Of a stretch of 64,000 nt of DNA, positions 22,348 to 33,541 are shown piece after piece (the stretch's first letter is position 1; each line of letters begins with the position of its first letter). Origin of the DNA: Periplaneta americana. Its lineage: Eukaryota > Arthropoda > Insecta > Blattodea > Blattidae. Under the pieces are notes generated by a model, which worked only from the letters and a program-made list of their open reading frames with translations, was not told the origin of the DNA and made no database searches. Made by a program: the position numbers and the translations under genes. The stretch spans positions 82,035,955-82,099,954 of the forward strand of contig NC_091122.1 of the NCBI RefSeq assembly GCF_040183065.1. The letters are read 5' to 3'.

Positions 22348-22561
22348 ATTTTCACTTATCTTTGTCATCGCTTAATTTCATCTTCAGTAGGCCTACTTTG
22401 TCACCCCATATCCTGGCTAGCAAAGGCGAAAATTATCTTCTGGAGCAGCGACAATAGAACGTTGATGATGGATATCATTTTTGTTAATATTACAAACATG
22501 TATTACATATGCGTCTTATAGTTTACATACGTACATACATACATAGGCCTACTTACGTACG
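22348..22561. other. Spacer between two pogo-like elements
   Basis: About 210 bases, ending in a TACA/TACG microsatellite that resumes beyond the next element. Confidence 0.5.
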
Positions 22562-22563
22562 TA

Positions 22564-24433
22564 GGGGAACTAGGCCTAAAATGACATACCTTAAGGAAAT
22601 CTTGAAAAAATATGTATTCTTACCAAATTTGTTTTGGTCAATTATATACAAATGATACTACATCATTAATACATATATTAAGATCAACAGAAAGTGGAAA
22701 ATACTGACAATCTTTAACTGAAATGTATGTTTGAAAATAGACAAACTATGTCATTTTACCCAAGTTACTAGGGTAAAATGACACACTTAAGTTCTCTTAG
22801 ATACACTTGCACATTCATTGTGTGCCCATGAGAAACATTTCTTGCACTGCAGCCATGTTTCTTCTGGTTTATATTGGCTGTAAAATTCACTGCAGTACAG
22901 ACAAGGTGCATCGTTCTCAACATCACCATCGAAGTCACTCTCTTCATCTTGGTCCCCATTGCTTAGATCAACCTGAAACTGTGTTTTTCCTCTACTTGCT
23001 GAACACCTTTCTTCTACAGCTCTTCTTTCAGCTTCCTTTAATTTTAATTGGTCATTAAAAGAGATGCTCGATTTGGGACACTTCATGTGTTCTCTTTCTT
23101 CTCGCCACAGATCTAGTGCAGAGGGAATCGGGGAGATCTCTTGTGTCACATGAGGTGAAGGCCTCGTTTGTGACGTTTCCGCTGCTGGAGCAGTTGTTGG
23201 TGATGGCTCTATCATATGTTCTTTTGCATTCCTTATTGTTGAACTGCTCTTCTGTGTTGCACCCTTTGGTCGTTTGTAGGGTCTGCATTCGTTATAGTTC
23301 TGTCTGTGGGCGCTGCAGACCTAAATAAGTGATCAGGAAATATGTCCGAATAGAGTGGACAAATTCTTGTTGAAGAGAATCCACCCAATGCATTGGTGAT
23401 GGTTGCAGCTTGTCCATAGACTTCAGAAAATAAGTCCGCAATTTGAAACTGTGTAATCACCCATCCAGGATGGTTCCTCAGCCACTTTCTAACGGCCTGA
23501 TCATATGTTTTCAAAGGCCCGAAGAAAGAGACATCAAGTGGTGGAGTCGGCGGGTGCAGTGACGAGGGAAGGCTAACATGACGTTTAATCACTGTTGCCA
23601 AACTCTGTGCACTATAGAGCTGTAAATCCAGACTCATCTTACAATGTTTTCCACAAAAGCGCTTTTTGGTGAAGTAGGTGCAAGTAAACTTCAGACTCGC
23701 CAAGCCTAGCTCATTCATAAGAGGATAAATCAGAGTAAAAAAATTCAGTGCATATAAATATTGAAAATATATTTATTTTAGAGACGTTAGAGTTTTATAT
23801 ATTTTAAAGAAATCCCCATCTCACCTATTTCAAAATCAGTTAGCTTTACGAAAAATTCAGTCGAGCAATGAGAGAGATCCCACAATATATTACATAATTT
23901 CACAGAAGTAATCACTAATCAGGCATTGTAAACAAATTTGACACCAATTTTGCAAATCGCTTTCGCCCATAATATATGGCTTCTCATTTCCAGTCAGAAA
24001 CATGCACTTGGATAAAATGACATAGTATGTCATTTTAGCCAAATAGGTGGTATGTCATTTTACCCGGAATGAAGAAGAATAAGAAGTAGTGTTAGTACGA
24101 CCTTACCTCTTTATGAATTTGGATATTGTATTGCTTTTTATAGAGGGAAATATTAATGTTTTCATTCATGAACATTATTTCACTAATATTTGAAGCTTAA
24201 AAGGACAAAAAATACATAACATATCTCAACAATATTATATCGTCTTGCACTTTTTTCCTTTAGTTGCACCTGCTTCACCAAAAAGCGCCTTCGCTTGCTA
24301 AAACTTGGATGTAACCACTGTTTCCAGCTTCTGTGCACTATAGAGCTGTAAATTCAAACTCAGCTTACAGTGTTTTCACAAAATACATAGTATGTCATTT
24401 TACCCAAGTATGTCATTTTAGGCCTAACTCCCC
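22564..24433 (-). mobile_element. pogo-like element with broken transposase
   Basis: The left end reads GGGGAACTAGGCCTAAAATG and the right end, read inward, GGGGAGTTAGGCCTAAAATG. Each is flanked by TA inside a TACG/TACA microsatellite that is continuous across the insertion site. The word TATGTCATTTTACCC or its complement occurs about eight times: near both ends, at 22750-22790 and at 24015-24065. These are good candidates for transposase-binding sites. A minus-strand transposase remnant occupies the left half, with its C-terminus nearest the left end. Near 24250-24390 the element carries displaced copies of its own coding sequence. Confidence 0.88.
22787..23718 (-). pseudogene. pogo-type DDE transposase with C-terminal PHD-like finger
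   Basis: The upstream frame has PPLDVSFFGPLKTYDQAVRK and GWVITQFQIADLF, then GQAATITNALGGF, the conserved second half of pogo/jerky DDE_1 transposases. A frame change near 23230 leads into a second frame, rich in acidic residues before CLYCSEFY and TWLQCKKCFSWAHNECA. The Cys-x2-Cys, Cys-x2-Cys and His-x3-Cys ligands form a PHD-like finger, a C-terminal addition known in insect pogo-like transposases. The N-terminal DNA-binding domains and the first catalytic aspartates are missing, and the usual TSHxLQPLDV motif is altered to PPTPPLDV. It is not functional. Confidence 0.83.
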
Positions 24434-24504
24434 TACGTACGTACGTACATACATACATACATACATACATACATACATACATACATACATACATACATAC
24501 ATAG
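24434..24504. repeat. (CATA)n microsatellite
   Basis: Tetranucleotide tract with TACG variants at its left edge. It continues the microsatellite left of the pogo-like element, so the element inserted into the tract. Confidence 0.92.
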
Positions 24505-24875
24505 GGCCTACATACATTTTTTTTTCATAATTTCTGTGAAGAAAGATCTCACAACCGAATTATAGTTTCTTTTATGGTTGGCCCAATCTTTCTCATTCGT
24601 ATCACGTTTTCTCATGTTACTCCTTTTATTGCATCACATCATACAAATTGAGGCCTTCGACCTGTCGTCGTCGAATTCATGACTTGTAATATATGAGATG
24701 AGAACGCTTGTATGTTGGAATTCATCACTCTTCATGATAGCGTGATAGGCGAAGAAGTGATTAGTGGACTTTAATTTTTACGTAAACAAGAATATGTGGA
24801 CAAATTTTGTCTGAACTTTCTCATTGGAGTCAGCTTTTCTATACGTGTATTAATCTACGACTTAACTTCCTTCCT
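24505..24875. other. No gene or repeat recognised
   Basis: Ordinary AT-rich spacer. Confidence 0.4.
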
Positions 24876-25044
24876 CATTCTTGTGTACACGGTTTGATTT
24901 TTTCCCGTACTACTACTACTACATAACGAAATTTAAGTTATGGACGAGGAAAAAATCGAACAATGTGCACACTGCTGTTCGCACAAAATCGATTCGAATA
25001 AATGTCTTTTCCGAGAAATTCCCGTATCTGTGAACAGAGCATAA

Positions 25045-25916
25045 AGGCTGGTTCACACTAAACCGGAAACGAGAATCGGAACGAAAACGAAAACGGTAAA
25101 ATTGTTAAAATGTGTACATTTAAATGTGAGCATTCACAATTAACGAAAAGCTTGCCAGAGCCCGGGATCGGGAACGGAGAGTTGGCCAAGTTTCAACTTT
25201 GGCGTTCACGTTTCCGATCACAGCCCACTAGATTCATTATATTGCCATCTAAAAGCTATTTTGTCGTGTATATTTTGTAGTAAGAAGACCGTGATATAAC
25301 CTATGCATTATTTTGTTCTGTGCTGTTCATCATGGAGCAAGTTTTATTTGATGAGATTCTAATATTGCGTGTTGAGGAAAATCCACACGTTTACGATAAG
25401 CGGCGCGCCTCGTTTAAAGATGAGAAAATTAAGGAGAATACGAGGCTTTCAATAGCTGCATCTTTGAACACCGATCGGAAGCGAATCATATTTTATTACT
25501 GTATTGGTTGTATTACACACTACATATTCATGCTTCAATTCAATAACTACTGTTGTGTTTTTTTTTGTTCTGTTACAAATGTTTCTTCTCTAATTATTTT
25601 ACGTTATGGTAGACTTAAAATAGGTTGTGATAATAAAGACGCATGGGCATATTTATAGTACCGTTGAAATTTTGAAGTTGGTTAACCTGTGTTTATGTTG
25701 GCTGCCTTGTACTCATGAGAGAACGCCATTGGTCAATTATACACAAATAACATCAGAATGCGTAATATCGACTTTACATATCGTTATTGACATGCATATC
25801 GATATGCATAGTTGTCTACGTTGTCGGTTTATTGTGAATCAAAAATTTTCATATTCACGTTCTCTGCTTCTCGTTTTCACTCTGGTTCTCGTTCCCGGTT
25901 TATTGTGAACCAGCCT
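25045..25916 (+). mobile_element. Harbinger-type element with TAA duplications
   Basis: The ends are AGGCTGGTTCACACTAAACC and, read inward from the right, AGGCTGGTTCACAATAAACC, followed on both sides by a GAACGAGAA-type stretch. Each end is flanked by TAA, the three-base target duplication of PIF/Harbinger elements. At 872 bp it lacks a nuclease gene. It carries one short coding remnant with MADF-like features, matching the DNA-binding partner protein that Harbinger elements encode. Confidence 0.87.
25320..25500 (+). pseudogene. MADF-like N-terminal fragment inside the Harbinger element
   Basis: The frame reads MEQVLFDEILILRVEENPHV and then YDKRRASFKDEKIKE, followed by SIAASLN. This is the start of a MADF (Myb/SANT-like) domain: a helix, a V-E-x-P-x-[LV]-Y-D motif, a basic stretch, then xxIAxxL. 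The aromatic residue expected before IA is replaced. The match stops after about 50 residues; what follows is not MADF-like. MADF proteins accompany Harbinger nucleases, and the location between Harbinger ends fits. A truncated remnant. Confidence 0.62.
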
Positions 25917-26129
25917 TAAGAATCGCTTCGCACGGAACGGGAATTTGTCGAAACGGCATTTATTCGAATCGATTTCGTACAGTCAGCAGTGTATGTACGG
26001 TTCCCTTATATAACTTAAATTTCGTTACTGACAGGAAAAGATCGAACCGTGTGTGCATTGCTGTCCGCAAGAAATCGATTCGAATAAATCCCCGTTTCGA
26101 GAAATTGCCGTATCGTGTGAGTATTTCGT

Positions 26130-27345
26130 CGTTGTAGAAGTCTAATCAAGCACGCTTTTAATGGAAAGCATAGAGAGGTCACCGGCGCGCAGTGGTCCAA
26201 AGTCCATATTTAGGAGGACAATGTAGAAAAATGACATGTCAAAAAATGAAATAAAATCTTTAAATTATTTTCCCTATACAACTGAGTAACACTCAATTGA
26301 TGATCTTAATCAGCGTAGGTGACTGCAGAGCGAGATAAGAAGCCGGTAACATGCCACATTTCGACCACCCAGCGTTCTTACTCAGCAAGTGCCGCGAGTC
26401 TGCCGTTTTCTTTGTGCTGTAACTCTGTTGTAAGTGGTCGATTCCCTTCATATTTGGTATCAACACGTCAAGTTGTTCTTTAGGTATGTAACACTGTTTT
26501 TGTTACATTTAATTTTGTTATAGCATGTCAAATTAGCATGAATGGACACGGGACAAAATATGTATAAATATAACCATTGAGTGCAGACTTGACTAAGGTA
26601 GAGAAAAAAACACCCTTGGTTCCGTCCCAAAATAACTTTTTTTAACTTCCTCGAGTATTTATCTCTATTTTAAATGAAGTCTTAAGGTGGGCAGATTTGC
26701 GGAAGTAATAAATTATGTACAGTATTCTCTCCAGGTGCAGTAGGCCTAGTGCAATTTTTCTCGATCGTAGTTATTTAAATATCTGAGAACCGAATCTGCT
26801 TCCGAAGTAGGCTACAGTTCAGGGAATGCAAAGTGACAGCTTATTAAGTATGTATCAAATAAGTTTTCCGAGTGCCCAAAAGGCTCAATAGTACCCAGTG
26901 GCGTCGCGTGACATTTGACATAGGGATTCGATTTTTAAATGGTTAAAATACAGTAATCTGTTTTCGTTATATGTGGGAATTGCATTCCTAGAAATAGCCG
27001 CATATTGATGAATGTTTGAGTTGAATTTTCAAATTTTCTTTATAATTTCCTTGTGGCATAAGCTATAAGGATATTTACCGGGCTGAACCTGGCCGTGTTT
27101 ACACAAAACACGAAAGTGCATAGAATGAGACCGACTATACTGTTGATAATACAGTAAATCAAAATAGGCTTCATACTTTTCTTTTTAGATTTAACAATAT
27201 TTCTTCAGGGAGCGAATTTGCAAAAGTGGTAAATTGTGTATGATCAAGCAGACTCAAAAGATTCAATTTGGAATTTTCAGCAAACTTTTAATTAATATTA
27301 GTTCTGATAACGTGCAGCATCCCATTGAACAATCGCCTATATATA
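26130..27345. other. No gene or repeat recognised
   Basis: About 1.2 kb with mixed composition. No coding frame or terminal repeats were recognised. Confidence 0.35.
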
Positions 27346-27349
27346 ATAT

Positions 27350-27463
27350 AACTACTGTGTAAAATTTCATAAAAATTTGTTAGATAGGAGAAAAGTTACT
27401 AATTTTGTCTGCTTGCGCACCCATATAAGGGTAGTTACCAACGTAATGAAAGTTTGTATACAA

Positions 27464-27512
<49 letters not shown>

Positions 27513-27585
27513 CCTGTAACTACTGTGTAAAATTTCATAAAAATATGTTAGGTAGCTGAAAAGTTATTAGTTTGTTCCGCTGTTC
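27350..27585 (+). repeat. Direct repeat flanking a (TA)n tract
   Basis: ACTACTGTGTAAAATTTCAT plus about 45 further bases occurs on both sides of a (TA)n tract at about 27468-27511, with starts 172 bases apart. A local duplication whose spacer includes the microsatellite. Confidence 0.82.
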
Positions 27586-27591
27586 CACTGT

Positions 27592-27832
27592 GCGGCGTAG
27601 CTCAATCGACTGAGACACTTTCCTGCTGATCCAGAATTTCGCTCGGGCTCGGATTCGATTCCCGTTTGAGCTGGAGTTTTTTCCGAGATTTTTTCCAACA
27701 GCAAGGTAAATGTGAAGTAATTCATGGCGAATCCTTGGTGTCATCTCTCAAAATACCATCTCGGTATCACCAATCTCATCGGCGCTACATAACCTAGTAT
27801 TTGATACAGCGTCGTTAAATAACCAACTAAAA
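27592..27832 (+). mobile_element. tRNA-derived SINE, family G, copy 1
   Basis: The head GCGGCGTAGCTCAATCGACT has an A box and is followed by the B box GATTCGATTCCC. Next comes GTTTTTTCCGAGATTTTTTCC, the core motif found in other SINEs here. The 3' end is GCGTCGTTAAATAACC, shared with the SINE at 48.9-49.2 kb, although their heads differ. The fold of the head is poor, so this is not a tRNA gene. Confidence 0.75.
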
Positions 27833-29085
27833 ATGTATAGAGTACGGGCTTTGCACGCTATGAACCCAGCATAAAATATATGTAGGCCTAAAGACAAGTG
27901 GAATTCATGGTGGGAGAAGATTGTTTGGTGTAGCCTTTCTCCTCAGAATTCATAGATAATCTATTATCATTCAAATCACTACTACTGCAGAGCATCCTTT
28001 TCCCTACGGGACAAGTTTCATTGTACACATAAAGCAAACGTTCTACGGGAATCCCAGAATTTGACGCCATGCAGTCAATCAATAGTCCGTCGCCATCTGC
28101 CGAATTCGAAACTGTGAATCTCGAATAAAATGATAGGGTGGCCAGCAAATAGTGATTACAAAGATTGGACACTGAGCGAATTTTCCTGTGTTTTGTTTCT
28201 CTGTGCGTCGGCGTTTAGTTCCACTTTCAAGCGCTAGAGGTTAGTTTAATCGAGCACACCCTAAGATAATAATTGAGTATAGAGTTGAGACACAGGATCC
28301 AAACATCGCCTTCCTTATTGCATAATCCAATAAAGCTTTGCTTCAAATAAATTCAAGTTAACAGCTTTTCCTTATTTCTCAGTGACAAACTAGTTGTAAT
28401 AATAATTTTTTATACTTTATATATAATAAATTATATTATAAAATAATATACATTATAAAATTATGTATTAAACTCGTTTAGTATTTGTATACAATACAAT
28501 ATAGGTATATGGTTTTACTTCTCTTAGGCGTTTTGTTTTTCCATTTTCAGCGCTATCAAATCATTACATATTTTAATTATTGTTGGAGTCATCGTCTCAA
28601 CTCTCATTATAAAGGAACTCTAGAGTCTACACATTATAGTTAATGACGGATTTATTATTTCATCGGTCCAATTTATTTTATTTGAGTACATAATGTACCT
28701 AGATGTATTAATTGTATGTGTTATATTTTCGCTGTGTCGACTGCTAGCTGGTGTGATGTCAGTGCCAACTACAGGGAGAAAGCAGAATCTCACGCTCAAA
28801 CTGGTTTGAAGATCATTGAAATCAGCCCTGCTACATCAAAGGTATCGACGCGAAGTGTCCATACTGTATGATTATCTATACGCTGGGGTGGCCATCTTCA
28901 TCTGCAGTCTCAGCGAGGCTCTTATGCCATATCTTTTATGAAATGAAAATCTAGGGAAGGAAGTGTTGAATGGCGAAACGAAAGAACTTCGGGAAAATCC
29001 TCATCCTTCTATCTTGTTCACCCTAAGTATGACTCCAGTCTGCGGAGGATAATCAGAAGAGTCAGACCTTTGACCCGTTTCTTGT
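27833..29085. other. No gene or repeat recognised
   Basis: About 1.25 kb. The minus-strand frame at 27888-28172 has no recognisable motif, and composition on both strands is non-coding-like. Confidence 0.35.
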
Positions 29086-29089
29086 GAAA

Positions 29090-29300
29090 TACACGACTCA
29101 GTATCAGCACACAAAGAATAGTTAGTCCTACTATGTCACATGATAAGTGTGACACAAAATTACCGTTTTAGACAACATGGGATACAGCCCAGTCCTCACG
29201 ATAGAGACAAATCTCTGCTTCTTCGCCAGGAATCGAATCACTGAATTTGTTGCTAGAAACATTACAACTTGAACCATATGACAATTCCTTTTATTTAGGT
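29090..29300 (-). mobile_element. Possible tRNA-derived SINE remnant
   Basis: Minus strand TGGTTCAAGTTGTAATG in the A-box position and GATTCGATTCCTGG as B box, about 35 bases apart. No second copy is visible in the window and the tail is undefined. Confidence 0.3.
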
Positions 29301-31800
29301 AGGTATATATCTATATGCATTATATAACGATCAAAGTTCCATGGAAGAAGAACTGTACTAATTCGCATGCATATTTAACATTTCACAAAAAGTGAAGATG
29401 ATTCATTATACCCAACAGTCCAAACAGCACCGGCATTTCATGATACACGAGTCTGTAATTAGGTCACAAAACGTTACACAAGAAACACTTCCAACATTAT
29501 ATGAAAGGATTATTCTTTTTTGGGAGCGGGGAAAGGTTGCGATGTAGGAAGGAGGGAGGATTTTAAACTGTAGAAGTGTAATGTTGTCGAGTTCGGGTTC
29601 ATTTATATGGGACCAAGGGAAGCAATGCCCCAGGTCCGTCCATGTGTATATGGGTAGAAGTTATGTCATCATGCTTTTAACTTTCTCCACAAAAAAAAAA
29701 AAAAAAAAGAAAAAAAAAAGGTTCTCTCCCTTAAATTTATACCTGCCCAAGCCGTTCGCGGCGGTAAAAAAAAAGTTGGGATCGTGAACTGTACAATACC
29801 AGCTAGACCTTTGCTTCTTTTCCTTTTTTATGATGTGTGTTAAGGGAGGGCATAACACGTGTCCTCAATTTACAAAACACTTTGTGGCCACGAAATTAAA
29901 CAGAACAGCTGTTCATGCAAGGCATAGCACGAGTCTACACGCCTACCTGAGATGAGGGAGAAATTCTTAGTTACAAGTGTTATAAATATTTCTTTATGCT
30001 GTAGGACAAAGCTTGTAACATTTCGTGTCTATGGTTTGCGTAAATAGATAGCTTCAGGTAGATAAGGCACTTGACTTACTTACAAAGTTAACGAGAAGGC
30101 AAATCCAACCGAAACGCTCTAATTTTGACACGACATTTCATCTTTAAAAATGTAGCTACATTCTTTTCTGAAATGAAATTTACTTAATCGTACCAGAAAA
30201 AAGAGAGACTAGACTCATATTACATGCATACTGTAGTAATCTCTCCTTCCCCAGAAGTGATAATCCCTCTCCCACTACTTTTTTCAATATATTAATGATT
30301 ATTTCAACAATTTATCATCTTTATCATTATGTATTAAGTCTTTATGAAGTGAAAAAAACATATCGTCTTTATTAGTGAACCATTCGGGAATCGCTTTCCC
30401 AAGCCAGCCCAAAGCCAGATAGACTATAAGTATTCAAATAAGTGGTTGACGGCAAATATTTATAATCTATGGCATGCCATTTATTGATCTAGTTCCTGTT
30501 AGGGAACAGACATTGTCACTTTTCATCTATATTTTAAAAAAATTCGCTTACTTTAATTTTTAGAGTAATTCACATTCTAAGTTTTTAAACCTTTACACGG
30601 AGAGATTTCAGACTAGTAACACAATATTGTATAATGCATGCTTTTATTCTCTGGCTTATTAAAGATTGTCAGGGTTTAGTCTTCGCCTTTACCGGCATTA
30701 GACATACACTTAGCAGGATTTCCATAACATGGAGTCAGCACGATATCAAATCACCATGCAAGACTGAGAGATCAAGTTTGTCAGCGGACGAACAAACAGG
30801 CCTATGAGTCATACGGGATTGGAACCCACACCATGGTTTGCATGCAACATGGTATTCCAAGATCGGCTATAGGTAATTGTTAATTTCTTAGAAATATTTT
30901 GTTTATAGACCTATATGATCTATACACTTCCAATTCTGATTTTATCTAAAGTGTAAAAACTACAGAAAAAAAGACGTTAGCCTATGTATGATTGTGTATG
31001 AATCGCCATTTTGTGCTCATAATTCAGATAAATGCCGATAACTTCTTTGGTGAAATGATTATTATTTTCTAGAAGAATTGACTCGTAGATTGTGAGTACT
31101 AACAAGACACGACCAAATTATTGTGGGGGAAATCGCTGTATAAACAGAGAGAGAGAGTGCATACTAAGAGCAAACTTCTCGGTATGGGAGGTGCGTAAAG
31201 CAGAAATACAGAAATATTTTTCATAATCATACACTTTCCCTTTATCATAATAATAATAATCATCATCATCATTATCATATCTGTACTATGTCACATATAA
31301 CTCCACTTGGTCTGTAAGTGCTTCATTGCATCTTTTTAACGGTCTTCCGAGGACTTCGAAACTGATATTGTAGAATTTTTTCTCGGTTTCAGTTTGGTTT
31401 CATTGTGTTCTTTCCAATTCTTTCAATATTATAGTTCATTTTTCTTTACACATTGTCTAATTAGGAGGTAAACACATTCTTATAAATGAGATAAGAAGCA
31501 ATACAGGGAATAAATTAGACTGTACCTACTTAAACCGTCACTATGTTTAAAACATACCTTAATACTTGCGAGTAAAGAGGACAAAAATATGGAATAGCGA
31601 TCGATCCATCATCTACATTTAACTCCGTCTGAAGATATTCTCATTCCTCAAAGGTACAGGTCACTGAACTGCAATATAATTTCATAATTGTTTCATAATT
31701 GTATAAGCAACTAATTAATAACAAATGTAATTTTAGAATTTTACGTTAACTGGTCGCGATATGACCCAGATGTCAAAGTGACTATAAATAAATAGATTAA
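29301..31800. other. 2.5 kb with no gene recognised
   Basis: Contains a poly-A tract at about 29690-29720 and a minus-strand B-box-like GGGTTCCAATCCC near 30820 with no clear A box. Nothing else could be supported. Confidence 0.4.
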
Positions 31801-32199
31801 ACAAAATACTTGTGAATGCATACGATACAGCATAAAAGTATACATTTTAATAACAATTGTGAAACAAACCCTAAGCCATGCATACAGGCGCATTGTGCTA
31901 TTTCCAAATTTCGATGTTTCGAAGAAGGTGCCGTTAAGGTTTTGTTGAAACTCTTTCATTCATGCATAGAGATGGGGTTTCAATCTTTCTTTTCTCCCGG
32001 AGGAAGCTATGCTAAGGATTGTATTGCCAACAGTTCTCGGAAGGAAATATTTGAATCTCTCATACTCAGATCTAATGGCAAGCATAGTAATTACTATGTA
32101 GGCCTAAGTGGCCATGCTTAGTTCTTCAAGGAGCCAACTACTTGTTCAGATTTTGAGGTTTACATAAATAACTGGAGTTTCGAATTTGCTGATGGCAAT

Positions 32200-33275
32200 C
32201 GTGATCCAAAAATTAGCGTGTAGATCTTGTCTTCTTAGATGTCAGTAAGAGGTATTCGACAGTATTGGACATGCCCACCTGTGTTCCACAATTGAACATT
32301 CCAATTTTCCTCTACAGTTAAAACGTTTGCTGATAAACCTCTTTATTGACAATTCTACCATATAGAAGTGAAAGAAAACCGGACAGAACCAATTAAAATA
32401 AAACTCGTTGTAATGCAAGGTGATCCGCTCCCTCCTTAAATAAATTAACCACTTACTCAATGACCTGACTGACACAGATGTTGCTGCAGCATAGGGTTTT
32501 CAATTGACAGCGACTCAGATCCTTTGGTTGCACTGTGCTTTGCCGACGATCTTGTTATTATTGGAATGGATAATGAAGCCATTACAGCCTTAGTCACATC
32601 AACTATAATCCTTCTATAAGAAATAGGACTGAACGTAAATTCTCAGAAGTTACATGCTATATTAAATTAATCATGGCAAGCTGGGTAATTAAAACTGTCA
32701 GTGGTGACATCGAAATTATTTCTGCCGATGAAAAATCAAATATCTGGAAGTGTTTTAATTAAAATTTGAGATGTTAAGCAAGCTAAAAAAAATTTAGATG
32801 CATAGTTATCTACTCATCTACTGCAGCTCCACCAAAAATTGACTAATCAGTTCATAGGCCCCACATAAATTTACACCATACAAACAGCTTCTATTGATCT
32901 AATTCCCAAGACTTTCCTTCTAAAGGCAGATAACATAATTCGTAGCTGTGTCAAGAAAATTCCCCAACTTCCCAGTAACACTTCCAACAGCATGATTTAC
33001 TCCCGCAGCAAATATAAAGTCTTAGCTGTTCTTCAGGTTTTCTGTAAAGCATTCCTTCAACGGTTAAACAACAACACTGCAGTTTACAAGTGAGCCACAT
33101 GTTAATGCGGTTCTTGATTACAATCAGATTTAACGTAAATGCCTTTAAGAGCTGCAATAAATTACAGAAAATCAGGCAATTGCGGCAACTTCTTCGGCAT
33201 GGAGAATACTCTGCCTGGTGTTCTTATTCACATATTGGCATGGACGTTGAGCTATTTGCTGAAGTACCCGTACTT
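32200..33275 (+). pseudogene. R2-like retrotransposon, reverse-transcriptase part
   Basis: Plus-strand pieces in changing frames follow the order of an R2-clade polymerase: VDLVFLDVSK, LKRLLINLFIDNS, VVMQGDPL and NHLLNDLTDTDV. Then comes the catalytic CFADDLVIIG (32536-32565), EIGLNVNSQK, a decayed ADEK stretch and IYSRSKYK.LAVLQ. An open piece ends QLRQLLRHGEYSAWCSYSHI and GMDVELFAEVP at about 33275, where similarity stops. The continuation of this family is found at 36.46-36.89 kb on the same strand. The active-site FADD is intact, but frameshifts and stops make the copy dead. Confidence 0.78.
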
Positions 33276-33540
33276 GGGTTAAGGCTATGGTTCTGTGAAA
33301 TTTATAACTTCTACATTTTTACACTAATTAATCTGAAACTTTTACCACATATTTCTTAGAATGTGAACATACAATACACAACTTTTCACTTTGATATTCC
33401 AATTAGTTAATTATAATTTTTTTTAATTGAGAATTAGCCACGAAATCCCGTGAAGGGCAAGTGCCTCCTGACTATGGAGGGTGGTTTGTCAAGCAGTTCC
33501 CGGTTAGTCACTCTTGAAATGATGGTCACTTTTGGAATGT
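33276..33540. other. Spacer after the R2-like break point
   Basis: Not recognised. It forms the left edge of the 3.2 kb that separate the two R2-like pieces. Confidence 0.4.
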
Positions 33541-33541
33541 A

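Larger units (their letters stand above)
24880..26125. repeat. Long palindromic (foldback) repeat with three arms
   Basis: Arm 1 at about 24924-25041 contains AACGAAATTTAAGTTAT, ATCGATTCGAATAAAT and GAGAAATTCCCGTAT. Arm 2 at about 25920-26030 is its reverse complement. Arm 3 at about 26033-26120 repeats arm 1 in direct orientation (GGAAAAGATCGAACCGTGTG, ATCGATTCGAATAAAT). A short inverted stretch near 24885-24905 may be the end of a fourth arm. The order is plus, minus, plus, as in alternating copies of a foldback or long-TIR element. Between arms 1 and 2 lies a Harbinger-type element. Confidence 0.8.

Noticed and set aside
24444-24503. CRISPR-like repeat array
   Set aside because: Simple tetranucleotide microsatellite without spacers. 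No repeat-spacer structure exists anywhere in the window, and the DNA is eukaryotic.
25400-25658. Full-length MADF gene
   Set aside because: Similarity ends after about 50 residues and the rest is low-complexity hydrophobic sequence between transposon ends.
30800-30860. Minus-strand B-box-like GGGTTCCAATCCC
   Set aside because: No A box at the right distance and no repeat partner.
31816-32121. 101-residue open frame as a gene
   Set aside because: Composition is unremarkable and it lies just before an R2-like remnant; it may be decayed element sequence, but no motif supports that.
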